Shown here piece by piece: positions 17,261 through 26,555 of a stretch of 64,000 nucleotides of DNA (positions are counted from its first letter, which is position 1; every line of letters begins with the position of its first letter). The notes beneath the pieces are model-generated. The model saw nothing but the letters and a program-made list of their open reading frames with translations, did no database searches and was not told where the DNA came from. The position numbers and the translations under genes were made by a program. This stretch comes from Bacillota bacterium (GTDB lineage Bacteria > Bacillota > UBA4882 > UBA8346). The stretch covers positions 1-64,000 of the forward strand of contig JAEYRX010000099.1 of assembly GCA_023435225.1 (NCBI GenBank), written 5' to 3'.

Positions 17261-17409
17261 AGTCAAGAGCTTAGGAGTCAAGATCTTAACAACAAGAGAT
17301 AGGAGTATAGGAGCCAGAAGTCAATAGTAAAAGTAAGTTTAAGGTCCGATTTAATAACTTCTGAGCATTGTCAAAATCTCCTGACTCCTAGCTCCTGAAT
17401 ACTAACTCT
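17261..17409. repeat. 7-bp-periodic array, GGAGTCA type, with inverted arm
   Basis: The left arm (17261-17327) steps in sevens (TAGGAGT, ATAGGAG, CCAGAAG, TCAATAG); the right arm (17377-17409) reads CTCCTGA CTCCTAG CTCCTGA ATACTAA, the complementary word. The arms can fold on each other around a ~50-base spacer. The array fills the gap between dacF and the tRNA promoter. Confidence 0.75.
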
Positions 17410-17439
17410 AAATTAATACTTTCTATGTGTATGAAATGC

Positions 17440-17468
17440 TTGACGTACCGGTTTAGCGGTGCTATAAT
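17440..17468 (+). promoter_or_regulatory. Sigma-A-type promoter of tRNA-Leu
   Basis: TTGACG (17440-17445), 17-bp spacer, TATAAT (17463-17468), 11 bases upstream of the mature tRNA start. Confidence 0.88.
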
Positions 17469-17479
17469 CTTTATACGAT

Positions 17480-17561
17480 GCGAGAGTGGCGGAATGGCAG
17501 ACGCGCTAGACTTAGGATCTAGTGGGCAACCGTGCGGGTTCAAGTCCCGCCTCTCGCACCA
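17480..17561 (+). tRNA. tRNA-Leu (anticodon TAG)
   Basis: The acceptor stem GCGAGAG / CTCTCGC pairs fully. The anticodon stem CTAGA / TCTAG encloses loop CTTAGGA with anticodon TAG (reads CUN). The T loop GTTCAAGTC is standard, and there is a class II variable region. CCA is encoded. Length 82 bases with CCA. It has its own strong promoter and no other tRNA nearby. Confidence 0.95.
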
Positions 17562-17925
17562 AAACTTTTAATGATTTGTTAAAGTTTTTAAATTAGGTCT
17601 ATATATGTCTCAATAATCCACCTTATCCAAGAAATTTATTGTGGCATATATAACCGGAAATTCTCAAATTCGTTCGAAATCGCTTTATTTATAGTATTGA
17701 CTTTTAGTATTGACAACGGTAATATTTTGATATATCCTCGGATAAACCGAGGTTTATTTTTGTGTTGATTCTAAGATTTACCGTTGAAGGAATTCAACTG
17801 CAATTGTCGAAATGCAGATTAAGGAAGCATTATTACAATGTAGTATAATTTTAATTCAATTTATAATGGGGCAAGAATTCTTAATGTTAAACATATATTA
17901 TAGTACAGATTCGGGAGGAGCATAA
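17562..17925. other. Intergenic leader between tRNA-Leu and tig
   Basis: 364 bases without a gene. It contains a TATATATG / CATATATA inverted pair (around 17600-17656, with inner CCAC / GTGG), a TTGACA hexamer at 17710-17715, and a hairpin CCTCGG (17736-17741) / CCGAGG (17747-17752) followed by TTTATTTTT. The AGGAGG before tig is at its right end. The hairpin could terminate the tRNA transcript. Confidence 0.5.
17736..17761 (+). terminator. Hairpin terminator upstream of tig
   Basis: Six-bp GC-rich stem CCTCGG / CCGAGG, loop ATAAA, then TTTATTTTT. It lies where the -10 region of the TTGACA at 17710 would be, so either that hexamer is not a promoter or the two signals overlap. Confidence 0.55.
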
Positions 17926-19227
17926 ATGCAGTTTAATCTGGAAAAGCTAGAGCAAAATTTTGTGAGATTGGAAGTTACGGCGGATCCTAAGGAAATTGAC
18001 GAAGCATTAGCGGAAAGTTATAAAATTGTTGTCAACAAAGTTAACTTACCGGGATTCCGAAAAGGTCATATCCCCCGCCGGATACTTGAAGCTCAATTTG
18101 GGAAGGAAGTTCTATATGAAGATGCTTTGGAAATTATTGTCACAAAAGGATATTTAAAAGGCGTTGAAGAATTTAGTCTTGAACCGATTGCCCAACCTAA
18201 GTTGGAGATGGATAATGCTTTTGAAGAAGGAAAACCTTTTATTTTTAAAATTAAAATAGAAGTATTACCTGAAGTCAAACTTGGGCAATATAAAGACCTT
18301 GAAGTAGAAAAAGAAAATCCGGAAGTTACCGAAAAACAGATTGGCGAAAGACTAAAATCTCTTCAAGACAGGCATGCTGAATTAGTTTTAAGCGAAAAGA
18401 CCGTATTAGAGAAGAATGATTTTGCAGTAATTGATTTTGAAGGTTATATCGATGGAACTCCATTTCCCGGAGGAGCAGCCCAAGCCCATACTTTGGAAAT
18501 CGGTTCCGGTAGTTTTATCCCCGGTTTTGAAGAACAATTAATTGAGATGAAAGTAGGAACGGAAAAAGAAATAAAGGTTACTTTCCCGGAAGATTATCCA
18601 AGCAAGGAACTTGCTGGAAAAGAAGCTACTTTTAAAGTGTCTCTTAAAGAAATTAAGGTTAAGGAAATCCCCGCTTTAGACGATGAGTTTGCCAAATCAG
18701 TCGGCAAATTTGAAACTTTAGAAGAATTAAAATTAGACTTAAAAGAAAAAATGGCGGAAATGAATAAACGTGATTCCGAGGTAAATTTTGCTCAAGCAGT
18801 GATTGGCAAAGCGGTAGAAAATGCTACGGTTGATTTACCGGAAACAATGGTAGAGCAAGAAATGCATGATCTGTTGCATCGTTTCGAACATAATCTTGCC
18901 TATCAAGGTTTAACCCTGGAAAAGTATACTGAATATGCTAAAAAAACCGAAGCGGAAATTAAAGAAGATTTTCGCCCGGAAGCGAATAAGCGTGTAAAGA
19001 CCGATTTGGTATTAAATAGTATTGCCAAAGAGGAAAATATCCAGGTGTCGGATGAAGAGCTGAATAATAAAATTCAAGAGTTGGCAACTTTATATGAACA
19101 AAAAAATCCTGATAAATTCCGGAAAACATTAGAGAAAAACGGTCGTTTGTCTGATATTAAACAAGCTATTTTATTGGAAAAGACCGGTGATTTTGTTAAG
19201 GAACATGCAAAAGTAATACGGAAATAA
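17926..19227 (+). CDS. tig: Trigger factor (ribosome-associated chaperone and prolyl isomerase)
   Basis: 433 residues, normal family length. The N-terminal ribosome-binding domain has the signature [14 protein letters not shown] (GFRKG near 44-48). The FKBP-type PPIase domain (~155-245) has [13 protein letters not shown] and [12 protein letters not shown]. The C-terminal helical chaperone arms follow. It binds nascent chains at the exit tunnel. GGGAGGAG lies just before the ATG. It heads the tig-clpP-clpX-lonB block common in Firmicutes. Confidence 0.97.
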   Translation: MQFNLEKLEQNFVRLEVTADPKEIDEALAESYKIVVNKVNLPGFRKGHIPRRILEAQFGKEVLYEDALEIIVTKGYLKGVEEFSLEPIAQPKLEMDNAFEEGKPFIFKIKIEVLPEVKLGQYKDLEVEKENPEVTEKQIGERLKSLQDRHAELVLSEKTVLEKNDFAVIDFEGYIDGTPFPGGAAQAHTLEIGSGSFIPGFEEQLIEMKVGTEKEIKVTFPEDYPSKELAGKEATFKVSLKEIKVKEIPALDDEFAKSVGKFETLEELKLDLKEKMAEMNKRDSEVNFAQAVIGKAVENATVDLPETMVEQEMHDLLHRFEHNLAYQGLTLEKYTEYAKKTEAEIKEDFRPEANKRVKTDLVLNSIAKEENIQVSDEELNNKIQELATLYEQKNPDKFRKTLEKNGRLSDIKQAILLEKTGDFVKEHAKVIRK

Positions 19228-19241
19228 TGGGGGATCATAAA

Positions 19242-19829
19242 ATGAATTTAGTACCAATGGTAGTTGAACAAACAAATCGTGGTGAACGGGCGTATGATAT
19301 TTATTCAAGGTTATTGAAAGATAGAATTGTCTTTTTGGGTGGACCTATTGATGATAATATGGCTAATCTAATCATTGCCCAATTACTCTTTTTGGAGAGT
19401 GAAGATCCTGATAAAGATATCTTTCTTTACATCAATAGTCCTGGTGGAGTAGTTTACTCAGGATTAGCTATTTATGACACTATTCAGTATATTCGTCCGC
19501 AAGTAACTACAACTTGTGTGGGTATTGCCGCCAGTATGGCTGCATTATTATTAACTGCCGGCGCTAAAGGAAAACGTTTTGCTTTGCCAAATTCCCGGGT
19601 AATGATTCATCAACCGCATGGTGGAGCCGAGGGTCAAGCTGTCGATATTGAAATCCAAGCTAAAGAGATTTTACGATTAAGAGAGATTGGCAACCAGATA
19701 CTGGTAAAACATACCGGCCAACCTGTTGAAAAGATTGAGCGCGACGTTGATCGGAACTTTTGGATGTCGGCCCAGGAAGCTAAAGAGTATGGAATAATTG
19801 ACGATATATTCATTAGTAAGAAAAAATAA
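19242..19829 (+). CDS. clpP: ATP-dependent Clp protease proteolytic subunit ClpP
   Basis: 195 residues. Catalytic triad: Ser in [11 protein letters not shown], His in MIHQPHGG, Asp in [17 protein letters not shown]. ClpP forms the tetradecameric chamber that works with ClpX, encoded next. ATG at 19242 ([19 protein letters not shown]) matches the usual N-terminus and is preceded by GGGGGA; an in-frame upstream ATG at 19227 overlaps the tig stop. It starts 15 bases after tig, so the two are probably co-transcribed. Confidence 0.97.
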   Translation: MNLVPMVVEQTNRGERAYDIYSRLLKDRIVFLGGPIDDNMANLIIAQLLFLESEDPDKDIFLYINSPGGVVYSGLAIYDTIQYIRPQVTTTCVGIAASMAALLLTAGAKGKRFALPNSRVMIHQPHGGAEGQAVDIEIQAKEILRLREIGNQILVKHTGQPVEKIERDVDRNFWMSAQEAKEYGIIDDIFISKKK

Positions 19830-19862
19830 TTGATGGTTATTTTAACATCCACTAGAAGTAAA

Positions 19863-19895
19863 AACACTTTAAACAGGGTTAACAGGGATTTTCAT
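19863..19895. repeat. Short 9-bp-periodic AACAGGG array
   Basis: AACAGGGTT AACAGGGAT is a two-unit 9-bp repeat in the clpP-clpX gap. There is no clear opposite arm, apart from ATCCCC-like bases near 19917. It may be a decayed member of the 9-bp family. Confidence 0.4.
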
Positions 19896-20110
19896 TGATT
19901 AGAATATTTTTCATAAAATCCCCTCAAAAAAGTTAACTTCTCTATATGCGCTAGCTGTATCTTAATAGTATATAATAAGTTATTTTTGGCAATTATGGTA
20001 AAAGAGCTTGTATATATAAAAATGGGGAACAAAGAAGAACTTTCAAAACTGTCGACTCTTGCCTATTGCCTAATAAAAGAACCCCAAAATTCCGAGAGTG
20101 AGGTGGAGAG

Positions 20111-21373
20111 ATGCTTAAATTCGGAGACGAGAAAGGCCAGTTAAAATGTTCGTTTTGTGGAAAAGCGCAAGAACAAGTCAAAAAATTAATTGCTGGCCCC
20201 GGGGTTTATATCTGTGACGAATGTATAGAATTATGCAATGAGATCATCGACGAAGAGTTAAATGAAGATGTAAGTCTGGATATAGGTAATAATCCCAAAC
20301 CGAAAGAGATCAAAGAAATCCTGGATCAATATGTTATCGGTCAGGAAGATGCTAAAAAAACTCTTTCAGTAGCTGTTTATAATCATTATAAACGCATTAA
20401 CTCCGAAGATCGGTTTGAAGATGTTGAGCTTCAAAAGAGTAATATTTTGTTATTAGGACCGACCGGTTGCGGTAAAACTTTATTAGCCCAAACACTGGCT
20501 AAAATATTAAATGTGCCGTTTGCAATCGCCGATGCTACTTCTTTGACTGAAGCCGGCTATGTTGGTGAAGATGTAGAAAATATTCTCTTAAAGCTCATTC
20601 AGGCTGCGGATTATGATGTTGAACGGGCTGAACGGGGAATTATTTATATTGATGAAGTTGATAAGATTGCCCGTAAATCTGAGAATCCCTCAATTACAAG
20701 GGATGTTTCCGGAGAAGGTGTCCAACAGGCTTTATTAAAAATTCTGGAGGGAACTGTTGCTTCCGTTCCACCCCAAGGTGGTCGTAAACACCCGCATCAA
20801 GAGTTTATTCAGCTTGATACTACCAATATTTTGTTTATTTGCGGCGGAGCTTTTGACGGTTTAGAGAAAATTATCGAAAACCGGATCGGTAAAAAGACTA
20901 TGGGATTCGGGGCTGAAATACGCTCGAAAGTAGAAAAACCTTTGGGCGAAATTTTACGCCAAATTATGCCGGAGGATTTGTTGAAATTCGGCTTAATCCC
21001 TGAATTTGTAGGAAGATTACCGATAGTTGTCGCTTTAGATGCTTTAGATGATAAAGCTTTGGTTCAAATTCTGATGGAGCCTAAAAACGCTTTAGCCAAA
21101 CAATTCCAAAAATTATTCGAACTTGATAATTTGGAATTGGTTTTCGAACCGGAAGCATTGGAGTCCATTGCGCAGCAAGCGATCAAAAGGAATACCGGAG
21201 CTAGGGGACTCAGGGCTATAATTGAAAAACTTATGCTGGATTTAATGTATGAGTTACCATCCAGGAATGATCTTAAACGTTGTGTAATCACCAAAGCTAT
21301 GGTTGAAGAAAAAGCCGAACCGATTTTAATCGCGGTTGAAGCCCGTAAGAAAAAGAAAGAAGAAACAGCATAA
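20111..21373 (+). CDS. clpX: ATP-dependent Clp protease ATP-binding subunit ClpX
   Basis: 420 residues. The N-terminal zinc-binding domain has CSFCGK and [11 protein letters not shown]+ module: Walker A GPTGCGKT, Walker [12 protein letters not shown], pore loop GYVGED, ClpP-binding IGF-like loop KTMGFGAE, sensor and C-terminal domain [10 protein letters not shown]. ClpX unfolds substrates and feeds ClpP. GAGGTGGAG precedes the ATG. 281 bases separate it from clpP, so it may have its own promoter. Confidence 0.97.
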   Translation: MLKFGDEKGQLKCSFCGKAQEQVKKLIAGPGVYICDECIELCNEIIDEELNEDVSLDIGNNPKPKEIKEILDQYVIGQEDAKKTLSVAVYNHYKRINSEDRFEDVELQKSNILLLGPTGCGKTLLAQTLAKILNVPFAIADATSLTEAGYVGEDVENILLKLIQAADYDVERAERGIIYIDEVDKIARKSENPSITRDVSGEGVQQALLKILEGTVASVPPQGGRKHPHQEFIQLDTTNILFICGGAFDGLEKIIENRIGKKTMGFGAEIRSKVEKPLGEILRQIMPEDLLKFGLIPEFVGRLPIVVALDALDDKALVQILMEPKNALAKQFQKLFELDNLELVFEPEALESIAQQAIKRNTGARGLRAIIEKLMLDLMYELPSRNDLKRCVITKAMVEEKAEPILIAVEARKKKKEETA

Positions 21374-21385
21374 AACAATAATTGA

Positions 21386-21416
21386 AAAAACCCCGATATT
21401 TCCGGGGTTTTTTATT
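21386..21416 (+). terminator. Intrinsic terminator after clpX
   Basis: AAAAACCCCG / CGGGGTTTTTT with a 7-base loop and a T run, 12 bases after the clpX stop. Confidence 0.92.
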
Positions 21417-21499
21417 TTGGGACTATATGATTTATAGATTAAAAACGCCTAATTTTGGTGATACTATTGGTAAACTGCCTTTGAAAGGAGTATACCAAG

Positions 21500-23179
21500 A
21501 TGGAACTATTAGGAAATGTAATTGGTCTAATTAATCTCTTTTTCGCGATAGTAATCGGCTTATATTTTTGGAACCTCTTAAAGTCTCAACAGGGAAATAA
21601 AGTAGCGGTAGACCGGGAATCGCGGAAGGAAATGGAAAAGTTACAACGTTTACGGAGAATTTCATTAACCGAACCTTTATCGGAAAAAACCCGGCCAATA
21701 AGTTTTGAAGAGATTATCGGGCAGGATGATGGCTTAAAATCTCTCCGGGCAGCTTTATGCGGTCCCAACCCTCAACATGTAATTTTATATGGCCCTCCGG
21801 GTGTGGGAAAAACTGCAGCAGCCCGAGTAGTTTTAGAGGAAGCTAAAAAACAATCTTTTTCTCCATTCAAAGATTCGGCTAAATTTGTGGAGATTGATGC
21901 CACTACAGCCCGTTTTGATGATCGGGGAATAGCCGACCCACTAATGGGATCGGTTCATGATCCGATATATCAAGGAGCCGGACCATTGGGTATTGCCGGA
22001 ATTCCGCAGCCAAAACCGGGTGCAGTAACCAAAGCGCATGGAGGAATACTATTTATTGATGAAATTGGAGAATTACATTCGATTCAAATGAACAAACTCT
22101 TAAAAGTCCTAGAAGACCGAAGAGTATTCTTGGAAAGCGCCTATTATAGCTCGGAAGATACAAATATCCCCAGTCATATTCATGATATTTTCCAAAATGG
22201 ATTGCCGGCTGATTTCCGGTTAGTAGGAGCCACGACCAGAATGCCTCAAGATATTCCGCCGGCTATCCGTTCACGGTGTTTGGAGATTTTTTTTCAGCCT
22301 TTATCTCCATCGGATGTAAAAATTATAGCCGAAAACGCCGCCCGGAAGATTAATTTTGATTTTGATCCGGGGGTTATTGATATTATTATTAAATACGCTA
22401 CAAACGGCCGAGATGCAGTCAATTTGATTCAGATAACCGCAGGTTTAGCAATTACCGAGGGCCGAAAGAAAATTACCGTTAAAGATGTGGAATGGGTAAT
22501 CCATAGTAGTCAATATTCACCGCGGCCAAATGTGAAGATTCCACCAAAACCGCAGGTTGGTTATGTTAATGGTCTAGCTGTTTTCGGTCCTAATATGGGC
22601 TCGGTAATACAAGTGGAAGTTTCAGCTATTCCGGCGGAACCTGGAAAAGGAAAAATTACAACTACCGGAGTAGTTGACCAAGAAGAAATGGGGCAACCGG
22701 GGAGAACTTTGCGTCGGAAAAGTATGGCTCTTGGCTCAGTGGAAAATGTCTTAACCGCTCTCCGGAAGTTTTTAGATGTTAATCCCTATGATTTTGATAT
22801 TCATATTAATTTTCCCGGTGGAGTGCCGATTGACGGACCTTCAGCCGGTGTTACTCTTGCTACGGCAATTTATTCGGCTATTACCGGAGAAGTGATTGAC
22901 AATGAGATAGCAATGACAGGAGAGATCTCAATTCGTGGAGGAGTAATGCCTATTGGCGGAGTAGTAGCTAAAATTGCCGCCGCTAAAGAAGCCGGAGCAA
23001 AACGAGTAATTGTCCCCAAAGAGAATTGGCAGGCAATATTTGAAGAAGAAACAGAAATAAAGATTATTCCGGTTGAAAGAGTAGAGGAAGTAATCAAACT
23101 GGCAATAGTAAAACCCAGTATAAACATTGAAGTATCTCCGGTACTAGTAATTAATAGTGAACCGGTAATTTCAGCTTAA
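21500..23179 (+). CDS. lonB: ATP-dependent protease LonB (sporulation type)
   Basis: 559 residues, the length of sporulation LonB and shorter than LonA because it lacks the long N-terminal domain. An N-terminal hydrophobic helix (5-26) anchors it. AAA+ domain: Walker A GPPGVGKT at 98-105, Walker B GILFIDEIGEL. The C-terminal S16 protease domain has the catalytic Ser in DGPSAGV and Lys in VVAKIAAAKEAG. In Bacillus LonB acts in the forespore. AAAGGAG is nine bases before ATG. It lies beside clpX as in many Firmicutes. Confidence 0.95.
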   Translation: MELLGNVIGLINLFFAIVIGLYFWNLLKSQQGNKVAVDRESRKEMEKLQRLRRISLTEPLSEKTRPISFEEIIGQDDGLKSLRAALCGPNPQHVILYGPPGVGKTAAARVVLEEAKKQSFSPFKDSAKFVEIDATTARFDDRGIADPLMGSVHDPIYQGAGPLGIAGIPQPKPGAVTKAHGGILFIDEIGELHSIQMNKLLKVLEDRRVFLESAYYSSEDTNIPSHIHDIFQNGLPADFRLVGATTRMPQDIPPAIRSRCLEIFFQPLSPSDVKIIAENAARKINFDFDPGVIDIIIKYATNGRDAVNLIQITAGLAITEGRKKITVKDVEWVIHSSQYSPRPNVKIPPKPQVGYVNGLAVFGPNMGSVIQVEVSAIPAEPGKGKITTTGVVDQEEMGQPGRTLRRKSMALGSVENVLTALRKFLDVNPYDFDIHINFPGGVPIDGPSAGVTLATAIYSAITGEVIDNEIAMTGEISIRGGVMPIGGVVAKIAAAKEAGAKRVIVPKENWQAIFEEETEIKIIPVERVEEVIKLAIVKPSINIEVSPVLVINSEPVISA

Positions 23180-23181
23180 AA

Positions 23182-23254
23182 GCAGGCAACAGGAAATAAT
23201 TTGATTTTGGTGTCGGATACCCCGAATACCAATATCTGTTCCCTGTTGCCTGTT
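23182..23254. repeat. Nested palindrome after lonB
   Basis: Outer arms GGCAACAGG / CCTGTTGCC and inner arms TTGGTGTCGG / CCGAATACCAA form a two-stem hairpin directly after lonB. No T tract follows, so a terminator role is doubtful. Confidence 0.55.
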
Positions 23255-23372
23255 TACTGTTCTCTCAAATATATCGCCCGGAATTGATTACTTTTTTTTT
23301 AACACTTTGATTCCAACATTTACCCATGCGGGTAGATAATGTATTATAGTAAGTGAAATTATGTTAATTTTT

Positions 23373-23511
23373 AAGTCAATAGTATTCAGTACCCAGGAGC
23401 CGAAAGTCAGTATATTTTAGCTTATATTGCGAACCCAAAAACATATATGCACCAAAGCTTTACTTTCACTCCTGACTCCTAAACTGCTGTCTCCTATACT
23501 TTTGACTCCTG
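23373..23511. repeat. 7-bp-periodic array, GGAGTCA type, upstream of patatin gene
   Basis: The left arm (23373-23410) reads AGTCAAT AGTATTC AGTACCC AGGAGCC GAAAGTC. The right arm (23464-23511) holds CTCCTGA, CTCCTAA, TCTCCTA and ACTCCTG units. It is the same word family as 17261-17409. A spurious N-terminal extension of the patatin frame runs through the right arm. Confidence 0.72.
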
Positions 23512-23537
23512 CTTTTAGATTAGGGGGTATCTTTTCA

Positions 23538-24350
23538 GTGGTGTCTGAAAGTAGTTATCCAAAAATCAATTTAGCGCTCGGAGGCGGAGGAGCTAGAGGT
23601 TTCGCTCATATTGGAGTGCTTCAGATATTTAAGGAAGCAGGTATAAAAATATCCGGAATGGTTGGAACAAGTATGGGCGCATTAGTCGGTAGCACTTATG
23701 CCGCTGGAACTGACCTGTATTACTTGGGTCAATTAGTTGAATATCTGCGTTGGGAGGATTTAATTGATTTAAGAATTCCCAGTCTTGGATTGATAGACGG
23801 CGAGAAAGTTAAGGCGGTCATTGATTTATTGACCAAGAAGAAATGCTTTGAAGACTTACCAATCCCATTTTGGGTGATAGCAACTGACTTGTACACTGGA
23901 GACGAAGTTATTTTCAAAAGCGGGCTATTAGCTCCGGCGGTCCGGGCTAGTATTTCAATCCCTGGAGTGTTTCACCCGGTTGAATTTAAAGGAAAAATAT
24001 TAGTTGACGGAGCAGTAGTGGCGGGAGTGCCGGTTTCAATTGCCAAACAAATGGAAGGTGACATTACTATAGCTGTTAATGTAGGATTCAACCACACCCA
24101 GCATCAAGTAAACAATATTTTTGATGTTATGTCCAAAGTAATGGATATTATGGGAAATCGCTTGGATGAACAACAAACTAAGCTGGCAGATTTAACTATT
24201 ACCCCTCAATTGGGTAATATTGGAACAATGCATTTTCAAAGAGCGAAAGAATGTGTAAATATTGGGCGAAATGCGGCGGAAAACATATTGCCTGAATTAC
24301 TAAATAAAATAACTTTAGCAACTCAAAGAGGATTAACTGGTGAGAAATAA
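23538..24350 (+). CDS. Patatin-like phospholipase (RssA/YchK type)
   Basis: About 270 residues. The oxyanion loop GGGGARGFAHIGVL, nucleophile elbow GTSMG and catalytic Asp in DGAVVAGVP form the Ser-Asp dyad of patatin hydrolases. Bacterial members of this size are cytoplasmic lipid acyl hydrolases of poorly known substrate. The frame is open further upstream, but only through the heptad array; AGGGGG about ten bases before tandem GTG codons (23538/23541) fixes the start. It overlaps the next gene by 11 bases. Confidence 0.88.
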   Translation: MVSESSYPKINLALGGGGARGFAHIGVLQIFKEAGIKISGMVGTSMGALVGSTYAAGTDLYYLGQLVEYLRWEDLIDLRIPSLGLIDGEKVKAVIDLLTKKKCFEDLPIPFWVIATDLYTGDEVIFKSGLLAPAVRASISIPGVFHPVEFKGKILVDGAVVAGVPVSIAKQMEGDITIAVNVGFNHTQHQVNNIFDVMSKVMDIMGNRLDEQQTKLADLTITPQLGNIGTMHFQRAKECVNIGRNAAENILPELLNKITLATQRGLTGEK

Positions 24351-25632
24351 TGATGTGGTTGTAATTGGAGCCGGCGCTGCTGGGATAATGGCTGCCTTAA
24401 TTGCTGCCCGCAACGGCGCCAAAGTTGTTTTAATTGAAAAAAATAAAAGTATCGGTAGAAAACTGGCTATTACCGGAGCCGGGCGTTGTAATGTCACTAA
24501 TTATTCTGATATTAATGAATTAGTTGCCAATATACCAGGGAACGGCCGGTTTTTATTCAGCGCCTTTCGAAGTTTTAGTCCGGAATCATTAATGGATTTC
24601 ATTCAAAATGAATTAGGAACTCCTTTAAAAATTGAAAGGGGAAACCGTGTTTTTCCTGAATCCGATAAAGCGCAGGATATTGTAGGCGCCTTTTATCAAG
24701 GCTTAAAAAATTACGGAGTGGAAATAATCACTGAAACTAAAGTGACCGGAATAATAGTCAGCGCTGAAAATAGGATACATGGTGTAAAAATTGAAGATGG
24801 AACAGATATTAAGAGCCAAGTGGTGATTATTGCCACCGGAGGTTTATCATATCCCGGGACCGGAAGTACCGGAGATGGATATAAGTTTGCTAAAGAGATG
24901 GGGCATACTGTAACCGAATTAACACCGGCTTTAATTCCTCTTGAGACCAGAGAAACTTGGGTTAAAGACCTCGAAGGACTTTCATTGATTAATGTCGAAG
25001 TTACCAGTTTTTATCAAGGGAAAAAGCTACAGTCGGAGTTTGGAGAGATGATATTTACCGGCTTTGGATTATCGGGACCGATAATATTGAGTTTAAGTAG
25101 AGCAATAGCTCCTTTAGTATTAAAAAAACCAGATTCGGTAATTATCAATATAGATTTAAAACCGGCTTTAAGTGAAGATGAGCTGGATTTAAGAGTTCAG
25201 AGAGATTTTGCCAAATCAGTTCGAAAAATATACAAAAATTCCCTGGATGATTTATTACCTAAAAAGCTTATTCCGGTAATTATTGAATTAAGCGGAATCA
25301 ATCCTATGAAACCAGTACACCAGATCACAAAAGAAGAACGGTCTGAGCTGGTATATATATTAAAAAACCTCCGGTTTACCATCACCCGTCCAAGGCCTAT
25401 AGCAGAAGCTATTGTTACTGCCGGTGGGATAAATATTAAAGAGATTAATCCCGGAACAATGGAATCAAAAATGGTCCCCGGATTATATTTTGTTGGAGAA
25501 GTGGTGGATGTAGACGGATATACCGGTGGGTTTAACCTTCAAATCGCTTTTTCTATGGGATATGCAGCCGGAATGGAAGCGGCAAAAACAGTAATCAGTA
25601 GTTTAGGAGACAGGAGTCAGGAGCGTGAGTAA
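24340..25632 (+). CDS. FAD-dependent oxidoreductase of the HI0933/BaiN family
   Basis: 430 residues. The N-terminal dinucleotide fold is VVVIGAGAAGIMAALIAARNG with a basic segment GRKLAITGAGRCN. There is a central TGGLSYPGTGSTGDGY, and the C-terminal FAD-binding GLYFVGEVVDVDGYTGGFNLQIAFSMG. The family contains BaiN-like ene reductases, but most members have no known substrate. The GTG start overlaps the patatin 3' end. The last eight residues (GDRSQERE) and the stop lie in the left arm of a heptad array, so the original C-terminus has probably been altered. Confidence 0.9.
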   Translation: MRNNDVVVIGAGAAGIMAALIAARNGAKVVLIEKNKSIGRKLAITGAGRCNVTNYSDINELVANIPGNGRFLFSAFRSFSPESLMDFIQNELGTPLKIERGNRVFPESDKAQDIVGAFYQGLKNYGVEIITETKVTGIIVSAENRIHGVKIEDGTDIKSQVVIIATGGLSYPGTGSTGDGYKFAKEMGHTVTELTPALIPLETRETWVKDLEGLSLINVEVTSFYQGKKLQSEFGEMIFTGFGLSGPIILSLSRAIAPLVLKKPDSVIINIDLKPALSEDELDLRVQRDFAKSVRKIYKNSLDDLLPKKLIPVIIELSGINPMKPVHQITKEERSELVYILKNLRFTITRPRPIAEAIVTAGGINIKEINPGTMESKMVPGLYFVGEVVDVDGYTGGFNLQIAFSMGYAAGMEAAKTVISSLGDRSQERE

Positions 25633-25700
25633 GTCTTGGGGCTAAAATTAAACTCCAAAACATAACAATAAAATCTCCTGACTCCTGAATACTATGGACT
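25602..25700. repeat. 7-bp-periodic array, GGAGTCA type, overlapping a gene end
   Basis: The left arm (25602-25635) reads TAGGAGA CAGGAGT CAGGAGC GTGAGTA; the right arm (25670-25700) reads TCTCCTG ACTCCTG AATACTA TGGACT. The left arm encodes the C-terminus of the flavoprotein. Confidence 0.78.
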
Positions 25701-25717
25701 CGCGGGAGGGTGTTGTA

Positions 25718-25921
25718 TTGTCCAAAAGATACCGATGGTATGAGAAACTTTTTTTTCGCCTGGAATTAAATAAGAGAAAATGCGGGCAGTTGCTTGCCGG
25801 GTTGCTTATTATAATAATCTTGGGCCAAATTTTACTGACTAATTCAACAGTTCGTAAATACCTGGTTTTAACTGAAACATATGACGGAAAACCAGCCAAG
25901 TTTTATCATAATTATAAATAA
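25718..25921 (+). CDS. Small single-pass membrane protein, unknown
   Basis: 67 residues from TTG at 25718: a basic N-terminus (SKRYRWYEKLFFRLELNKRKCG), one hydrophobic helix (QLLAGLLIIIILGQILL) and a short polar tail. GGGAGGG lies eight bases before this TTG; the in-frame ATG at 25694 lies in the heptad array with no ribosome site. The positive-inside rule puts the N-terminus in the cytoplasm. No family recognised. It stands between the flavoprotein gene and the HutP leader. Confidence 0.65.
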   Translation: MSKRYRWYEKLFFRLELNKRKCGQLLAGLLIIIILGQILLTNSTVRKYLVLTETYDGKPAKFYHNYK

Positions 25922-25994
25922 TCTCTTGTATTCCCTATGATTTTATGCTAAATTTTTGGTATAATTTGATATAAAACTTCGAATTGTCGTTTAA

Positions 25995-26018
25995 GAAGCA
26001 CTTATCGAAGTGCTTTTT
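25995..26018 (+). terminator. Terminator or attenuator hairpin ahead of hutP
   Basis: AAGCACTT (25996-26003) / AAGTGCTT (26008-26015), loop ATCG, then TTTTT. It ends the upstream gene or, because a TATAAT lies at 25960-25965 just before it, could act as an attenuator in the hutP leader. Confidence 0.8.
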
Positions 26019-26075
26019 ATACTTAAGGGGTATTGCTTCACCTAAAAATCAGTTTCCCTGGAAAGAAGGAGAAAA

Positions 26076-26495
26076 ATGATGCTGGAGACAGGAAGCAGGG
26101 AAGTTGCCAAAGCAGCAATGTCTATTGCTATGACATCATCCCGGGAAGACGAGAAAGTAATGAAAGAAGAATTTAGAGCGCGTGAAATACGGGCGGCGGC
26201 GATTGATTATGGTGGTGAAGCGATTCCGGCTATGAAGACTATTGTTGAGAGAGCGGTCGTAGCAGCCAAGCGTGAGTTGTTGATTAAAGAGTGTCATGCT
26301 GAAGAAGGAGCAATTGCCGGAGCCACCAGAGAAGCAATGTCGCAAATTTTAACCAAGGCTATTGGTCTGAATATCGGTGGTAAAGTCGGTATTGCCCGAA
26401 AGGGAGACCATATAAGTGTAGCAGTCTTTTTTAGTATTGGTTTAATTCATTTAGATGAAGTAGCGGTAGGGTTAAGTCATCGAGCCATCGGATAA
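26076..26495 (+). CDS. hutP: HutP-family RNA-binding regulator
   Basis: 139 residues. The C-terminal two thirds match the clostridial HutP family: VERAVVAAKRELLIKE, HAEEGAIAGATREAM, GLNIGGKVGIAR, VAVFFSIGLIHLDEVAVGLSHR. In Bacillus, HutP with L-histidine and Mg2+ binds UAG-type triplets and prevents termination in the hut leader. There are no hut genes here; AroH and HisC follow, so the target is unknown and may be this operon. AAGGAG sits five bases before the ATG. A terminator hairpin precedes it by 60 bases. Confidence 0.88.
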   Translation: MMLETGSREVAKAAMSIAMTSSREDEKVMKEEFRAREIRAAAIDYGGEAIPAMKTIVERAVVAAKRELLIKECHAEEGAIAGATREAMSQILTKAIGLNIGGKVGIARKGDHISVAVFFSIGLIHLDEVAVGLSHRAIG

Positions 26496-26555
26496 AATCA
26501 ATTTTTACGCAAGGAAAATTCATGATATTTTAAATACTATATAAGGATGAGTCTA

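Noticed and set aside
17261..17409. Heptad arrays as a CRISPR array
   Set aside because: Units are 7 bp and degenerate, with no constant 24-40 bp repeats or unique spacers, and no cas genes nearby.
17844..17849. TATAAT before tig as its promoter
   Set aside because: No -35-like hexamer lies 16-18 bp upstream, so it was not called a promoter.
23182..23254. Palindrome after lonB as an intrinsic terminator
   Set aside because: The stem is long but is followed by a mixed sequence without a T run.
23427..23537. 37-codon N-terminal extension of the patatin gene
   Set aside because: It is encoded by the heptad array and has no ribosome site; GTG 23538 with AGGGGG gives the normal family start.
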